DNA of 64,000 nt from Streptomyces sp. NRRL F-5126 (GCF_000721265.1 NZ_JOFZ01000004.1:310001-374000); one strand, 5' to 3'; shown: positions 1-8,973, counted from the first letter of the stretch. The notes: generated by a model not told the origin, from the sequence alone. Made by a program: numbers and translations.

Positions 1-1461
1 CTGGTCAGCCTCGACACGGACAAGGGGCAACGCCGCAGCAACCAGGGCGCGGTCGAGCAGACATACCGTGTGCGTCCCGGCGACTACGCCCTCTCCGGCT
101 TCGTGGAGAGCGACGACGCGAACAACGCCGCCGAATCCATCAGTTACCTCGCACGCCCGCAACTGCGGATCACCGGGGACACCACCGTCGTCCTGGACGC
201 CCGCCGGGCCCACCGGCTCAGCCTGCGCACCGATCGCCCATCGACGCCGACCCACACCATCCTCAGCTACTCCCGCACCTGGGACAACACCTGGCAGCTG
301 AGTGGATCGCTCATGGCCGGCAGCGCGGTACGGCACTTCTACGCCTCCATCGACGGGCGGGCGCACAAGGGCACGTTCGAGTTCAGGCCCACCTGGCGTG
401 CGACCGGTTCCCAGGACGGCTCGTCATACGTGTACAACCTCTCCTTCCCGACCCATGGCCCTCTGCGGTCCGACCGTGTCTATCAGCCGCGGGACTCCAA
501 GCTGGCCCAGGTCACCGAGAAGTGGTACGCCCTCGGCAAGAGGGCCGACTACCTCGACGGGCTGTTCGTCCTTCCCGCCGGGGACACCGGCACCAGCATC
601 ACGGTGAGCCTGTTCGACCCGGTCCATGTGCCGGGTACCCGCACCGCCTACTACACGACCGGCGAGGACGCCTGGTCCCACGGCGCGATGACCAGCTTCC
701 CCTGGGCCGCCTTCATGAACGACCAGAACCGCACCTACCGGGCCGGCGAGCGGCGTTCCGAGGAGTGGTACCGGGGCCTCCTGCGGCCGGCCGCGCCGCG
801 TGACGCGGACGGCAACCTGGCGCTGGCCGCCGAGCGGCAGGGCGATCGGATCGGTTTCCAGGACGGGCTGTGGCTTGACGCATCGGGTGACCACTGGTCC
901 GCCGGCGCGTCCTTCGGAGACCTCGGCAACCTGGTGCTCAAGCGCAACGGAGAGCAGATCGGCACCAGCGCCTACCCGTACGACGTGTTCACGGTCCCGG
1001 CCGAGGACTCCGCGTACGAGCTCACCCAGCACCTGTCCAAGATCCCGTCGTCCGACGAGAACTGGCTGCGCTCCACCGGCGTCACCACGACCTGGAGCTT
1101 CCGCTCCCACCTGGAGCCGGACGTCTACTCCCGCGGCCTGCCCATCCTCTTCCCGGCATACGACCTGCCCGTGGACGGGATGAACACTCTTCCCGCACAG
1201 AACGGCATCAAGGTGGGTCTGTCGGCCGAAGGCCACGCCGGGTACACGCCGGGCACCATCACGGCGGCGTCGCTGTCCTACTCCTACGACGGCGGCACCA
1301 CCTGGACCAAGGCGCCGACCAAGCACGAGCACGGCACATGGACGGCAGTCCTCGACCACAGCGGTGCCGCGGGGAGTCAGGTCACGCTGAGGGTCGCCCT
1401 CACGGACTCTCACCACAACGCAGTCACCCAGACCATCACCCGCGCCTACGACATCCGGTAG
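1..1461 (+). CDS. S8 family (subtilisin-like) secreted peptidase, C-terminal part only
   Basis: The frame is open at the left edge of the window, so the start and the catalytic domain lie outside it. The visible 486 residues contain no D/H/S subtilase motif. They match in style the long beta-rich C-terminal region of the roughly 1100-1250 aa S8 peptidases of Streptomyces: a segment like TTVVLDARRAHRLSLRT, then aromatic/Gly-rich beta strands, and at the end LSYSYDGGTTWTKAP and a VTLRVALTDSHHNAVTQ stretch that looks like an immunoglobulin-type domain. The protein is probably secreted and degrades extracellular protein. The family call rests on remembered resemblance of the tail, because no catalytic residue is visible. 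A 10-bp hairpin follows the stop codon. Confidence 0.62.
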   Translation: MVSLDTDKGQRRSNQGAVEQTYRVRPGDYALSGFVESDDANNAAESISYLARPQLRITGDTTVVLDARRAHRLSLRTDRPSTPTHTILSYSRTWDNTWQLSGSLMAGSAVRHFYASIDGRAHKGTFEFRPTWRATGSQDGSSYVYNLSFPTHGPLRSDRVYQPRDSKLAQVTEKWYALGKRADYLDGLFVLPAGDTGTSITVSLFDPVHVPGTRTAYYTTGEDAWSHGAMTSFPWAAFMNDQNRTYRAGERRSEEWYRGLLRPAAPRDADGNLALAAERQGDRIGFQDGLWLDASGDHWSAGASFGDLGNLVLKRNGEQIGTSAYPYDVFTVPAEDSAYELTQHLSKIPSSDENWLRSTGVTTTWSFRSHLEPDVYSRGLPILFPAYDLPVDGMNTLPAQNGIKVGLSAEGHAGYTPGTITAASLSYSYDGGTTWTKAPTKHEHGTWTAVLDHSGAAGSQVTLRVALTDSHHNAVTQTITRAYDIR

Positions 1462-1471
1462 CAACGCGCGC

Positions 1472-1509
1472 GGCCGGGCGGTCTCCCTCGCCAGGGCGGC
1501 CGTCCGGCC
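1472..1509. terminator. Candidate terminator after the S8 peptidase gene
   Basis: GGCCGGGCGG (1472-1481) pairs with CCGTCCGGCC (1500-1509) over 10 bp with one G-U pair, starting 10 nt after the stop codon. There is no U tract, as is usual in Streptomyces. The rest of the gap to 1702 shows nothing but a ribosome binding site. Confidence 0.45.
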
Positions 1510-1701
1510 TCCGCGGCTGTCCTCGACGCCGGCGAACCGTGTGCCTGCTCCGCGCCGCGTCGCTCGTACGGGTGCACTTCGGCACGGACGCGGCCAGCCT
1601 CCAGCCGCTCCCCCTGCCGCGGTGAAGGATCGAGGCAGGCCGTCCACCGCCGATCGCACAGGCACCCCGGCTCATCATGACTGCCGCTGGAGGTCACAGG
1701 C

Positions 1702-2847
1702 ATGCTCCGTCCGTTGCGGGCCTGGGGGCCCTCGGCGTCAGGAACGGCGGACAACGACGGCACCGCCGAAATCGGCGCGCCCCCGACCCGGGGCGTTGTC
1801 CTGGTGCTGGTGGCGACGACGGCGGTGGCGCTCATCGTGGTGCTGCTGACCGGGGTCACGGTGCTCCTTCTCGGCCTGCTGGTGTACCTGCCCGCGTTCG
1901 CCGCCGCGTTGTGCAACCCGCGCCAGACAGCGCTGGTCTCGACATGGGTGTGCGTCGTCGTCATCGTTCCCGCGGCCGCCCTGTCCAACGACTGGGTCGT
2001 CAACCGGGTGATCCTCGCGCTGTTCGCCATCGGTTTCGGCGCGCTGTCCGTCTACGGCTCCCGGACACGGATCGCGCGCGAAACGGCGCTGGTGCGACTG
2101 CGGTCGACCGCGGCCGCGATGCAGCGGCAGATCCTGCGGCCGCTGCCGCTGCTCACCGACGAAGTCCTCGTGGACGGGGTGTACGAGCCGCTGCAGCAGG
2201 ACAAGCTTGTCGGGGGCGACATCTACGACGTGGCGGCCACACCGTGGGGCACGCGCGTGCTGATCGGGGACGTCCAGGGAAAGGGGCTTCCCGCCATCGG
2301 CATGGGCATCGACGTGGTGGGAGCCTTCCGCGAGGCAGCCCACCGCGAGCCGACGGTGACCTCGCTCATCGACGCACTCGAGGCGGCGGTCGTCCGGCAC
2401 AACGACGACGCCGAACAGCGCGGCGAGCCGACCCGGTTCGTCACCGCGGTCGTTCTGGGGGTCGACAGAGGGGCCGAGGCCCAGCTCGTCTCCTGCGGCC
2501 ACATCCCGCCCTCCCTGCTGCACGCAGGCGCCGTCAGCGCCGTCGGTGCGGAGGAGGAGCATGTGCCGCTCGGTCTGGCGAACCTGGTCGACGAGCCGCG
2601 CACCGTGGCATGGTTCGCCTTTCCCGCCGGTGCGACACTGCTGCTGTGCACCGATGGTCTGACCGAGGCCCGTTCACCCGAGGGCGCCTTCTACCCGCTG
2701 GAAGCACGTCTTGCCGGTCGTGACGACATCACTGCCGGCCGGCTCACCGGCTCGCTCGTCGACGATGCGCGTGCCTTCACCGCGGGAGTACAGCAGGACG
2801 ACCTTGCCGTCCTCGCGATCCGCCGCTCCCCGCACCGGTCACCGTAG
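1702..2847 (+). CDS. PP2C/SpoIIE-type serine/threonine phosphatase, membrane-anchored
   Basis: The protein has 381 aa. Residues about 30-120 are hydrophobic, with roughly four membrane segments. The C-terminal two thirds are a SpoIIE (PP2C-like) domain with the metal-binding stretches GGDIYDVAATPWGTRVLIGD and QGKGLPAIGMG, then FVTAVVLGVD, and the final LLLCTDGLTEARSPEG and QQDDLAVLAIR. Such proteins dephosphorylate anti-anti-sigma factors and so act with RsbW-like kinases; two HATPase proteins of that kind are in this window but far away. The ATG is preceded by GGAGG (1689-1693) at good spacing. No sensor (PAS/GAF) domain is visible, so the membrane part may be the input. The partner sigma factor cannot be told from the sequence. 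Confidence 0.85.
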   Translation: MLRPLRAWGPSASGTADNDGTAEIGAPPTRGVVLVLVATTAVALIVVLLTGVTVLLLGLLVYLPAFAAALCNPRQTALVSTWVCVVVIVPAAALSNDWVVNRVILALFAIGFGALSVYGSRTRIARETALVRLRSTAAAMQRQILRPLPLLTDEVLVDGVYEPLQQDKLVGGDIYDVAATPWGTRVLIGDVQGKGLPAIGMGIDVVGAFREAAHREPTVTSLIDALEAAVVRHNDDAEQRGEPTRFVTAVVLGVDRGAEAQLVSCGHIPPSLLHAGAVSAVGAEEEHVPLGLANLVDEPRTVAWFAFPAGATLLLCTDGLTEARSPEGAFYPLEARLAGRDDITAGRLTGSLVDDARAFTAGVQQDDLAVLAIRRSPHRSP

Positions 2848-2901
2848 CGCCGGCGGCCGCGTCGGACAGCGGCCCCGGGGCCCGCGGTCGAATGCGGCCG
2901 G

Positions 2902-2928
2902 CCGGTGCGGCGCGGCGCGCCGCACCGG
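2902..2928. terminator. Bidirectional terminator hairpin
   Basis: This is a perfect 12-bp stem, CCGGTGCGGCGC (2902-2913) and GCGCCGCACCGG (2917-2928), with a 3-nt loop. It lies in the 86-bp gap between two converging genes (phosphatase and dipeptidase), so it could stop both transcripts. Confidence 0.7.
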
Positions 2929-2933
2929 GGGCG

Positions 2934-4316
2934 TCAGGCGGTGTGCGCCGTCGCGTACTTGCGCAGGAAGTGCGCCTCCGTCACCGAGAGGCGGCGCAGT
3001 TCCTCCGGGTCCACGCTCTCGTTCACCGCGTGGATCCTCGCCGCCGGCTCGCTCAGCCCGATCAGCAGGATCTCCGCATCCGGGTACAGCCCCGCCAGCG
3101 TGTTGGTCAGGGGGATCGAGCCGCCCTGGCCGGCCGTCCGCATCGTCTCGCCCGGGTAGGCGACCGCCATGGCCTCCGCCATCGCGGTGTACGCCGCGCT
3201 CGACGTGTCCGCGCGGAACGCCTCCCCCTGGCCGCCGTCCTCGACGCTCACGTGCGCGCCCCACGGCACGTGCCGCTCGATGTGCTGCTTGAGCAGCGTC
3301 TTCGCCGCCGCCGCGTCCTGGCCCGGCGGCACCCTGAGGCTCACCAGCGCCCGCGCGCTCGCCTGCACGGACGGGGTCGCGCCGACGACCGGCGGGCAGT
3401 CGATGCCGAGGACCGTCACGGCCGGGCGGGCCCAGATCCGGTCGCCCACCGAGCCGCCGCCGATGAGTTCCACCCCGTCGAGCACGGCCGCGTCCGCGCG
3501 GAAGTCGGCCTCCTCGTACGTGATGCCCTCCCAGACTTCGCCGGAGGCGAGGCCGTCGACCGTCGTCGAGCCGTCCTCGCCGCGCAGCGAGTCGAGCACC
3601 CGGACGAGCGCGGCGAGGGCGTCGGGCGCCGCGCCCCCGAACTGGCCCGAGTGGAGGTTGCCGCGCAACGTGTCGACCTGGACCGAGACCATCGCCATGC
3701 CGCGCAGCGTCGCCGTCACGGTCGGCACGCCGGCCCTGAAGTTGCCGGTGTCGCCGATCACGATGGTGTCCGCCGCGAGCAGCTCCGGGCGGCTCTCCGC
3801 GTACCGTTCGAGCCCGCCGCCGCCCTGCTCCTCCGAGCCCTCCGCGATGAACTTGACGGTCACCGGCACCCCGCCGTGCGCCTTCAGGGCGCGCAGCGCA
3901 AGCAGGTGCATGATCACGCCGCCCTTGCAGTCCGCCGCACCGCGCCCGTACCAGCGCCCGTCCCGCTCGGTCAGTTCGAACGGCGGCGAGTCCCAGGCCT
4001 CCTCGTCGAGGGGCGGCTGCACGTCGTAGTGCGCGTACAGCAGCACCGTCGGCGCCCCCTCGGGGCCCGCGAGCCTGCCGTACACGGACTGCGTGCCGTC
4101 CGGGGTGTCGAGGATCTCGACGTCCTCGAACCCCTCGGACCCCAGGGCCCCCGCGATCCAGCGAGCGGCGGCCTCGCACTCGCTCTTCGGGTACTGCTCC
4201 GGGTCGGCCACCGAGGTGAACGCGACCAGTTCGGCGAGTTCCGTCCTCGCCGCGGGCATGAGGGATGCGACGGTTTGTGCGATCGGATCGGCTTCGGCGA
4301 TCGGATCCGTGGTCAT
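2934..4316 (-). CDS. M20 family dipeptidase (zinc metallopeptidase)
   Basis: This 460-aa protein belongs to the M20/M25/M40 dipeptidase group and is predicted cytoplasmic, cleaving small peptides with a two-zinc centre. Visible metal ligands are H96 and D98 in LLYAHYDVQPP, D129 in GRGAADCKGG, and the catalytic E162/E163 pair in FIAEGSEEQGGGG. A lid domain follows (residues about 210-330) with the usual NLHSGQFGG motif. Length is normal for the family. The frame stays open upstream to 4475, but the ATG at 4316 fits best: MTTDP starts the conserved part and GGAG lies just upstream. The gene diverges from the flavoprotein gene at 4477. Confidence 0.88.
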   Translation of the reverse strand: MTTDPIAEADPIAQTVASLMPAARTELAELVAFTSVADPEQYPKSECEAAARWIAGALGSEGFEDVEILDTPDGTQSVYGRLAGPEGAPTVLLYAHYDVQPPLDEEAWDSPPFELTERDGRWYGRGAADCKGGVIMHLLALRALKAHGGVPVTVKFIAEGSEEQGGGGLERYAESRPELLAADTIVIGDTGNFRAGVPTVTATLRGMAMVSVQVDTLRGNLHSGQFGGAAPDALAALVRVLDSLRGEDGSTTVDGLASGEVWEGITYEEADFRADAAVLDGVELIGGGSVGDRIWARPAVTVLGIDCPPVVGATPSVQASARALVSLRVPPGQDAAAAKTLLKQHIERHVPWGAHVSVEDGGQGEAFRADTSSAAYTAMAEAMAVAYPGETMRTAGQGGSIPLTNTLAGLYPDAEILLIGLSEPAARIHAVNESVDPEELRRLSVTEAHFLRKYATAHTA

Positions 4317-4476
4317 GGGCACGCTCTCCGGGGGTGTGACGTTGTACAGATGGCTGCGGTCGGTCGAGGTGGGCCGATAGCAGGATGATCCTCCCACAGC
4401 GGGGTCGTCCCGCCCGCGCCCGTAGGATGCCGTTCGACAACAGGGCAACAGGCTAAGTCGGGAGCAGAAGCACATC

Positions 4477-5808
4477 GTGAGCAGCGAGAACGCAGACGCC
4501 GGCCGGGAGCGCGACGAGCCGGTGTGGGATGTCGTCGTGGTCGGCGCGGGACCTGCCGGAGCGAACGCGGCGTACGCCGCCGCGGTCGCGGGCCGCCGGG
4601 TGCTGCTCCTTGAGAAGGCGGAACTGCCCCGCTACAAGACCTGCGGCGGCGGAATCATCGGACCTTCGCGCGACGCGCTGCCCCCCGGCTTCGAACTGCC
4701 GTTCAAGGACCGTGTCCACGCGGTGACGTTCTCGCTGAACGGCCGGCTGACGCGTACGCGGCGCTCCAAGCGCATGCTGTTCGGCCTCATCAACCGGCCC
4801 GAGTTCGACGCGAGCCTCGTCGAGCACGCGCAGAAGGCCGGCGCCGTGCTCCGCACCGGGGCGACGGTCTCGCGCGTCGAGCAGCACGGCCCCGCCGTAC
4901 CCGACAGGCGCACCGTCGCGGTCGTCCTCTCCGACGGCGAGACGGTGCTCGCGCACGCCGTGGTGGGGGCCGACGGGAGCGCCAGCCGCATAGGCGCCCA
5001 CGTCGGCGTGAAGATGGACCAGGTCGACCTCGGGCTCGAGGCCGAGATCCCCGTCCCGCCGACCGTCGCGGAGGACTGGGCCGGCCGGATCCACCTCGAC
5101 TGGGGACCGCTGCGCGGCAGTTACGGCTGGGTCTTCCCCAAGGGCGACACACTCACGGTGGGCGTCATCTCCGCGCGCGGTGAGGGCGCAGCGACCAAGC
5201 GGTACATGGAGGACTTCGTCGCGCGGCTCGGCCTCGCCGGGTTCGAGCCGTCGATCTCCTCCGGGCACCTGACGCGGTGCCGCAGCGAGGACTCCCCGCT
5301 CTCGCGCGGCCGGGTGCTGGTCGCGGGCGACGCCGCGGGCCTGCTCGAGCCGTGGACGCGCGAGGGCATCTCGTTCGCGCTGCGCTCCGGGCGGCTCGCG
5401 GGGGAGTGGGCGGTGCGCATCGCCGAGGCACACGACGCGGTGGACGCGCGCCGCCAGGCGCTCAACTACGCCTTCGCCATCAAGGCGGGCCTCGGCGTGG
5501 AGATGGCGATCGGCCGCAGGATGCTGTCCGTCTTCGAGCGCAGGCCCGCCGTGATACACGGTGCGCTCACCTCGATCCGGCCCGCCTGGAAGGCGTTCAC
5601 GGACATCGTGCGCGGCTCCACCACCCTTGCGGGCCTCGTCCGCACGCACCCGCTGGCGCGGCGCGCGCTGAACGCGCTGGACCGCAGGCAGGAGGCCGCA
5701 CGCCCGGAGGCGGCCGAGGCCGTAGTGCCGGAGCCGGCTGACGGCGGCGCCCCCGTCGCCGGCGCGCACGGGGAGGCGGACCACCGCAGGGCCGGGTCCC
5801 CCGAGTAG
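4477..5808 (+). CDS. Geranylgeranyl reductase family FAD-dependent oxidoreductase
   Basis: The protein has 443 aa and starts at GTG after a GGGAG box. It carries the N-terminal FAD-binding fold VVVVGAGPAGANAAYAAA with LLLEK after the second strand, the family sequence YKTCGGGI near residue 55, and the second FAD motif GRVLVAGDAAGLLEPWTREG near residue 285. This family (TIGR02032-like) includes GGR enzymes that saturate isoprenoid chains, for example of menaquinone or archaeal-type lipids. In Streptomyces a copy like this usually sits outside any cluster and its substrate is unknown. A C-terminal extension of about 40 residues is rich in A, E and P. It is not adjacent to the prenyltransferase at 53.9 kb. 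Confidence 0.85.
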   Translation: MSSENADAGRERDEPVWDVVVVGAGPAGANAAYAAAVAGRRVLLLEKAELPRYKTCGGGIIGPSRDALPPGFELPFKDRVHAVTFSLNGRLTRTRRSKRMLFGLINRPEFDASLVEHAQKAGAVLRTGATVSRVEQHGPAVPDRRTVAVVLSDGETVLAHAVVGADGSASRIGAHVGVKMDQVDLGLEAEIPVPPTVAEDWAGRIHLDWGPLRGSYGWVFPKGDTLTVGVISARGEGAATKRYMEDFVARLGLAGFEPSISSGHLTRCRSEDSPLSRGRVLVAGDAAGLLEPWTREGISFALRSGRLAGEWAVRIAEAHDAVDARRQALNYAFAIKAGLGVEMAIGRRMLSVFERRPAVIHGALTSIRPAWKAFTDIVRGSTTLAGLVRTHPLARRALNALDRRQEAARPEAAEAVVPEPADGGAPVAGAHGEADHRRAGSPE

Positions 5809-5918
5809 CCGACCGCCGGGGCAGGAGCGGCGAGGGCAGGTCACCGGTCCGTACGTACTACCCCGGGAGTACGCGCGAGCGCCCCGGCCGGCGGACGCCG
5901 CGAGCGTGCCGGCCGGTC

Positions 5919-5924
5919 TAGCGT
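5919..5924 (+). promoter_or_regulatory. -10 box of a leaderless histidine kinase transcript
   Basis: TAGCGT ends 6 nt before the ATG at 5931, and no ribosome binding site is present. This fits a leaderless mRNA read by the main vegetative sigma factor. Confidence 0.45.
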
Positions 5925-5930
5925 GGCCCC

Positions 5931-7202
5931 ATGGACGATCAGCGTGCCCCGCAGCGGGGCGGCCACCCGTGGAGCGGGGGCCGGCGGCGCCCGCGTGGGC
6001 CGCGCCGCGGCCCACGGGGCGGCGGCCCGCCGATGCTGCGCGGCTGGGCCGAGGGCGAGCGTGGCGCCAGGCTGCCGGTCCGCTCCACGGCGGCGGTCAC
6101 CTTTGTCGTCCTCTTCGGCACCGCCTTCGCCCGGCACGGCCAGCCGGACAGGACGAGCCTCGGCCCGCTCGGCTGGCTGCTGCTCGTCCTCGCCTGCGCG
6201 ACGCTCCTCGCGCGCCACCGGCACCCCGTCGCGACCGCGTACGTGGTGGCCGGGGCGGTCCTCGTGTACCTCGGCGCCGGATACCCCTACGGGCCTGTCC
6301 TCCTCACCTGCGCCGTCGCCGTGTTCGCGGCGATCGTCGCCGGCCGCAGGCGCGCGGCCTGGGGCGCGGCCGCCATGCTCTGGGCCGGGCACGTCCTCGT
6401 CGCGCACTGGCTCTACCGCTGGCTGCCGCCGCCCGGCGACCACGCGGGCGGCTGGATCGGCGAGACGGCGCTGGCCGCGTGGGCCCTCGCCGTGCTCGCC
6501 GCCTCCGAGCTGCTGCGGGCCCGGCGCGAGCAGTGGGCACGCGAGCGGCGGGAGCGCGCGGAGGCGGAGGCGCGCCGCAGGGACGAGGAGCGCCTGCGCA
6601 TCGCGCGGGAACTCCACGACGTGCTGGCGCACTCCCTGTCCGTCGTCAACGTCCAGGCCGGCGTGGGCCTCGCCCTGCTCGACTCCGATCCCGAGCAGGC
6701 GCGCACGGCGCTCGCCACGATCAAGACGGCGAGCAAGGAGGCGCTCGGCGAGGTGCGGCAGGTGCTCGACACCCTCAGGACGGCGGGCGACGCGCCACGC
6801 GCACCGGCTCCCGGTCTCGACCGGCTGCCGGAACTGGCCGAACAGGCCGCCGGCGCGGGGCTGCACGTCGAGACACGGACCGAGGGCACCCCCTACCGGC
6901 TGCCGCCCGGTGCGGACCTCGCCGCCTTCCGCGTCGTCCAGGAGGCGCTGACGAACGTGGTGCGCCACTCCGGCTCCCGCACCGCATCCGTGCTGATCCG
7001 CTACCGACCCGACGCGGTGGAACTGCGCGTGGACGACGCCGGCCCGCCCACCGGCGTGGAGGCCGGCGGCAGCGGCAACGGCCTCACCGGCATGCGGGAG
7101 CGTGCGGCCGCGCTCGGCGGCCGGGTCGAGGCGGGCCCGCGCGACGACGGCGGCTTCCGGGTCCGCGTCACCCTGCCCGTGCGGGGACGGACACACCCTT
7201 GA
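5931..7202 (+). CDS. Sensor histidine kinase of the NarL/LuxR-partner type (HisKA_3)
   Basis: This 423-aa kinase has an Arg/Gly/Pro-rich N-terminal tail (residues 1-50), then about five membrane segments (55-195), a short coiled linker of Arg/Glu (198-222), the HisKA_3 box RIARELHDVLAHSLSVV with phospho-acceptor H229, and a C-terminal HATPase with FRVVQEALTNVVRHS and GNGLTGMRERAAALGG. No large extracellular loop is seen, so the signal is probably sensed in the membrane. It is followed after 10 nt by its response regulator, whose GAGGAG box overlaps the kinase stop codon. The pair is clearly translationally linked. Target genes are unknown. Confidence 0.93.
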   Translation: MDDQRAPQRGGHPWSGGRRRPRGPRRGPRGGGPPMLRGWAEGERGARLPVRSTAAVTFVVLFGTAFARHGQPDRTSLGPLGWLLLVLACATLLARHRHPVATAYVVAGAVLVYLGAGYPYGPVLLTCAVAVFAAIVAGRRRAAWGAAAMLWAGHVLVAHWLYRWLPPPGDHAGGWIGETALAAWALAVLAASELLRARREQWARERRERAEAEARRRDEERLRIARELHDVLAHSLSVVNVQAGVGLALLDSDPEQARTALATIKTASKEALGEVRQVLDTLRTAGDAPRAPAPGLDRLPELAEQAAGAGLHVETRTEGTPYRLPPGADLAAFRVVQEALTNVVRHSGSRTASVLIRYRPDAVELRVDDAGPPTGVEAGGSGNGLTGMRERAAALGGRVEAGPRDDGGFRVRVTLPVRGRTHP

Positions 7203-7212
7203 GGAGACAACC

Positions 7213-7878
7213 GTGATCAGAGTCCTGCTCGCCGACGATCAGTCGCTCGTCCGCGCAGGCTTCCGCGCCTTGCTCGACGCGCAGGGCGACATCGAGGTGG
7301 CCGGCGAGGCGGCGGACGGCGAGGCGGCGCTGCGCCGGGTGCGCGAACTGCGCCCCGACGTCGTGCTCATGGACATCAGGATGCCACTGCTCGACGGGCT
7401 CGCCGCCACGCGCGAGATCACCGCGGACCCGGGCCTCGACGGCGTACGCGTCGTCATGCTGACCACGTTCGAGCTGGACGAGTACGTCTTCGAGGCGATC
7501 CGCTCCGGCGCCTCGGGCTTCCTCGTCAAGCACACAGAGCCCGACGAACTCCTGCGCGCCGTACGGGCCGTCGTCGCGGGCGACGCCCTGCTGTCGCCCG
7601 GCGTGACCCGCCGGCTCATCGCGGAGTTCGCCTCCCGCTCCAAGTCGCCCGAGCACACCACGGCGCTCGCCGGCCTCACCGACCGCGAGCGCGAGGTGAT
7701 GGCCCTCGTCGGCATCGGCCTGACGAACGAGGAGATCGCCCGCCGCCTGGTCGTCAGCCCGCTCACCGCGAAGACCCATGTGAGCCGCACGATGGTGAAA
7801 CTGGGCGCACGCGACCGCGCTCAGCTCGTCGTCCTCGCCTACGAGACGGGTCTTGTGCGCCCGGGCTGGCTGGGCTGA
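7213..7878 (+). CDS. Response regulator, NarL/LuxR family
   Basis: The protein has 221 aa. The receiver domain (1-120) shows the acidic pair in VLLADDQ, the phospho-acceptor D54 in VVLMDIRMP, and K near residue 104 in SGFLVKHTEP. The C-terminal LuxR helix-turn-helix is LTDREREVMALVGIG followed by NEEIARRLVVSPLTAKTHV. The GTG at 7213 follows the kinase stop by 10 nt with GAGGAG (7201-7206) as binding site; longer frames upstream overlap the kinase and are not needed. The 3' end overlaps the converging TrmB-like gene by 40 bp. It forms a two-component system with the gene before it. Confidence 0.93.
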   Translation: MIRVLLADDQSLVRAGFRALLDAQGDIEVAGEAADGEAALRRVRELRPDVVLMDIRMPLLDGLAATREITADPGLDGVRVVMLTTFELDEYVFEAIRSGASGFLVKHTEPDELLRAVRAVVAGDALLSPGVTRRLIAEFASRSKSPEHTTALAGLTDREREVMALVGIGLTNEEIARRLVVSPLTAKTHVSRTMVKLGARDRAQLVVLAYETGLVRPGWLG

Positions 7879-8708
7879 GTGGGAACCTTCCCGCCACCGT
7901 CCGCCCTCGGCCGTTCGGCGGCGGCCCCCCAGGTGGTCAGGAACGCCAGCCGCAGGCAGCCGGCCAGTGCTGGATGCTCGATGAACAGCGTGGTGGTGGA
8001 CTCCTTGCCGGCGACCGGGTCCGGCATGTCGCACAGCACGAGCGCGGAGTCGGCGATGACGAGCTTGAGAGGCAGCTCGTCGGCGAAGCGGGCCTGCTCC
8101 CCGGCCTCGGCGAAGCGCTCGATGTGCCGGGCGGTACCGGCGTCCGCCAGCGAGTCGCCCAGGTAGACCGCCTTGGCGGCGCCACCCGTGCGGGACAGCC
8201 GCCGTACGGCCCTGACGCCGTCGACGTTGTCCGACGGGTCGATGAACGGCGGCTTGCAGAACGTCAGGAGCTCCCGGCGTGCCCGCTGCTGCACGTCGGC
8301 GAAGCGGTGGGCGACGGCGTTCGGGTCGCGCAGGACTTCGATGTAGTCAAGGGGATCGGACTGCATCCGCCCTTCGGTCCACACCGGCTGGAGCATGGAG
8401 GCGAGGCCTTCCGACACCCGGTCGAGCCGGTCGAGCGCGGCTCGCTGGTGGGACATCAGGCGCGCGAGTGCCAGTTCAGGTGGCACGGCCGAGTAGCTCG
8501 TCACCTTTCCGTGGCTCGCGGTGGCGAGCCGGCGCCGGACCAGGGCGTCCAGCACGTCGTAGACCCGTTGCCGCGGTACACCCGCCTCGCGGGCGGCCTC
8601 CGCGGCCGTGTACGAGTCACGCCCGATGAGGGCGAGATACACACGAGCCTCGTAGCGGGCCAGCCCGAGGGCGACGAGGTCACCGACAGCTTCATCTCCC
8701 AACTTCAT
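7839..8708 (-). CDS. TrmB-like helix-turn-helix transcriptional regulator
   Basis: The protein has 289 aa from the ATG at 8708. A winged HTH of TrmB type is at residues 10-75 (LVALGLARYEARVYLALI, AAEAAREAGVPRQRVYDVL, LVRRRLATAS). A C-terminal effector-like domain of the phospholipase-D-like fold kind seen in such regulators contains RRELLTFCKPPFI and LKLVIADSALVLCDMPDP. In-frame starts at 8735 and 8771 are also possible; none has a clear binding site, and the conserved part begins at MKLGDE. The gene diverges from the S53 peptidase gene, with a 7-bp inverted repeat between them, so it probably controls that peptidase. Its last 40 bp overlap the response regulator gene on the other strand. Confidence 0.82.
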   Translation of the reverse strand: MKLGDEAVGDLVALGLARYEARVYLALIGRDSYTAAEAAREAGVPRQRVYDVLDALVRRRLATASHGKVTSYSAVPPELALARLMSHQRAALDRLDRVSEGLASMLQPVWTEGRMQSDPLDYIEVLRDPNAVAHRFADVQQRARRELLTFCKPPFIDPSDNVDGVRAVRRLSRTGGAAKAVYLGDSLADAGTARHIERFAEAGEQARFADELPLKLVIADSALVLCDMPDPVAGKESTTTLFIEHPALAGCLRLAFLTTWGAAAERPRADGGGKVPTQPSQPGRTRPVS

Positions 8709-8763
8709 GACTCCACAGAGTAGATGACCGCTCATCGAGGAGCGGATCTTACGTTCCTTTTGC

Positions 8764-8796
8764 TGAGACATGGTGGCTTCTTGGCCTGGTGTCTCA
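8764..8796. promoter_or_regulatory. Inverted repeat, probable operator of the TrmB-like regulator
   Basis: TGAGACA (8764-8770) and TGTCTCA (8790-8796) form a perfect 7-bp inverted repeat with a 19-bp spacer in the divergent region between the regulator and the S53 peptidase. The half-site distance, about 2.5 helical turns from centre to centre, suits a dimer or tetramer on one face. A second inverted repeat, GCCACC/GGTGGC, lies at 8814-8834. Confidence 0.5.
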
Positions 8797-8973
8797 ATAG
8801 TTTCCACTCCAGCGCCACCACTGGACAGGGTGGCACCCCCACGCCACCCAGTGATCGGCGCCACCTTCGGCTTCCGGCAGCTCGTCCGGACAGTCGGTTG
8901 TCATGTGCTCGCCATGCATAGGGCTCTGTCCCGACGTCCGCCGCGGAGCGTTCCCCCACACGGAAGGCACTTC

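Noticed and set aside
424..1665. Long antisense frame inside the S8 peptidase gene
   Set aside because: No recognisable domain and Gly/Arg/Val-rich composition; the sense strand has clear protein-like sequence.
4317..4475. Extension of the M20 dipeptidase to an upstream start at 4475
   Set aside because: The extra 53 residues are Cys/Arg/Ser-rich without family similarity and would overlap the divergent promoter; the ATG at 4316 has a binding site.
5911..5925. Second dre-like site (GGTCTAG) before the histidine kinase
   Set aside because: Only a half-site is present (GGTCTAGC without the second arm); it is better explained as part of the -10 box.
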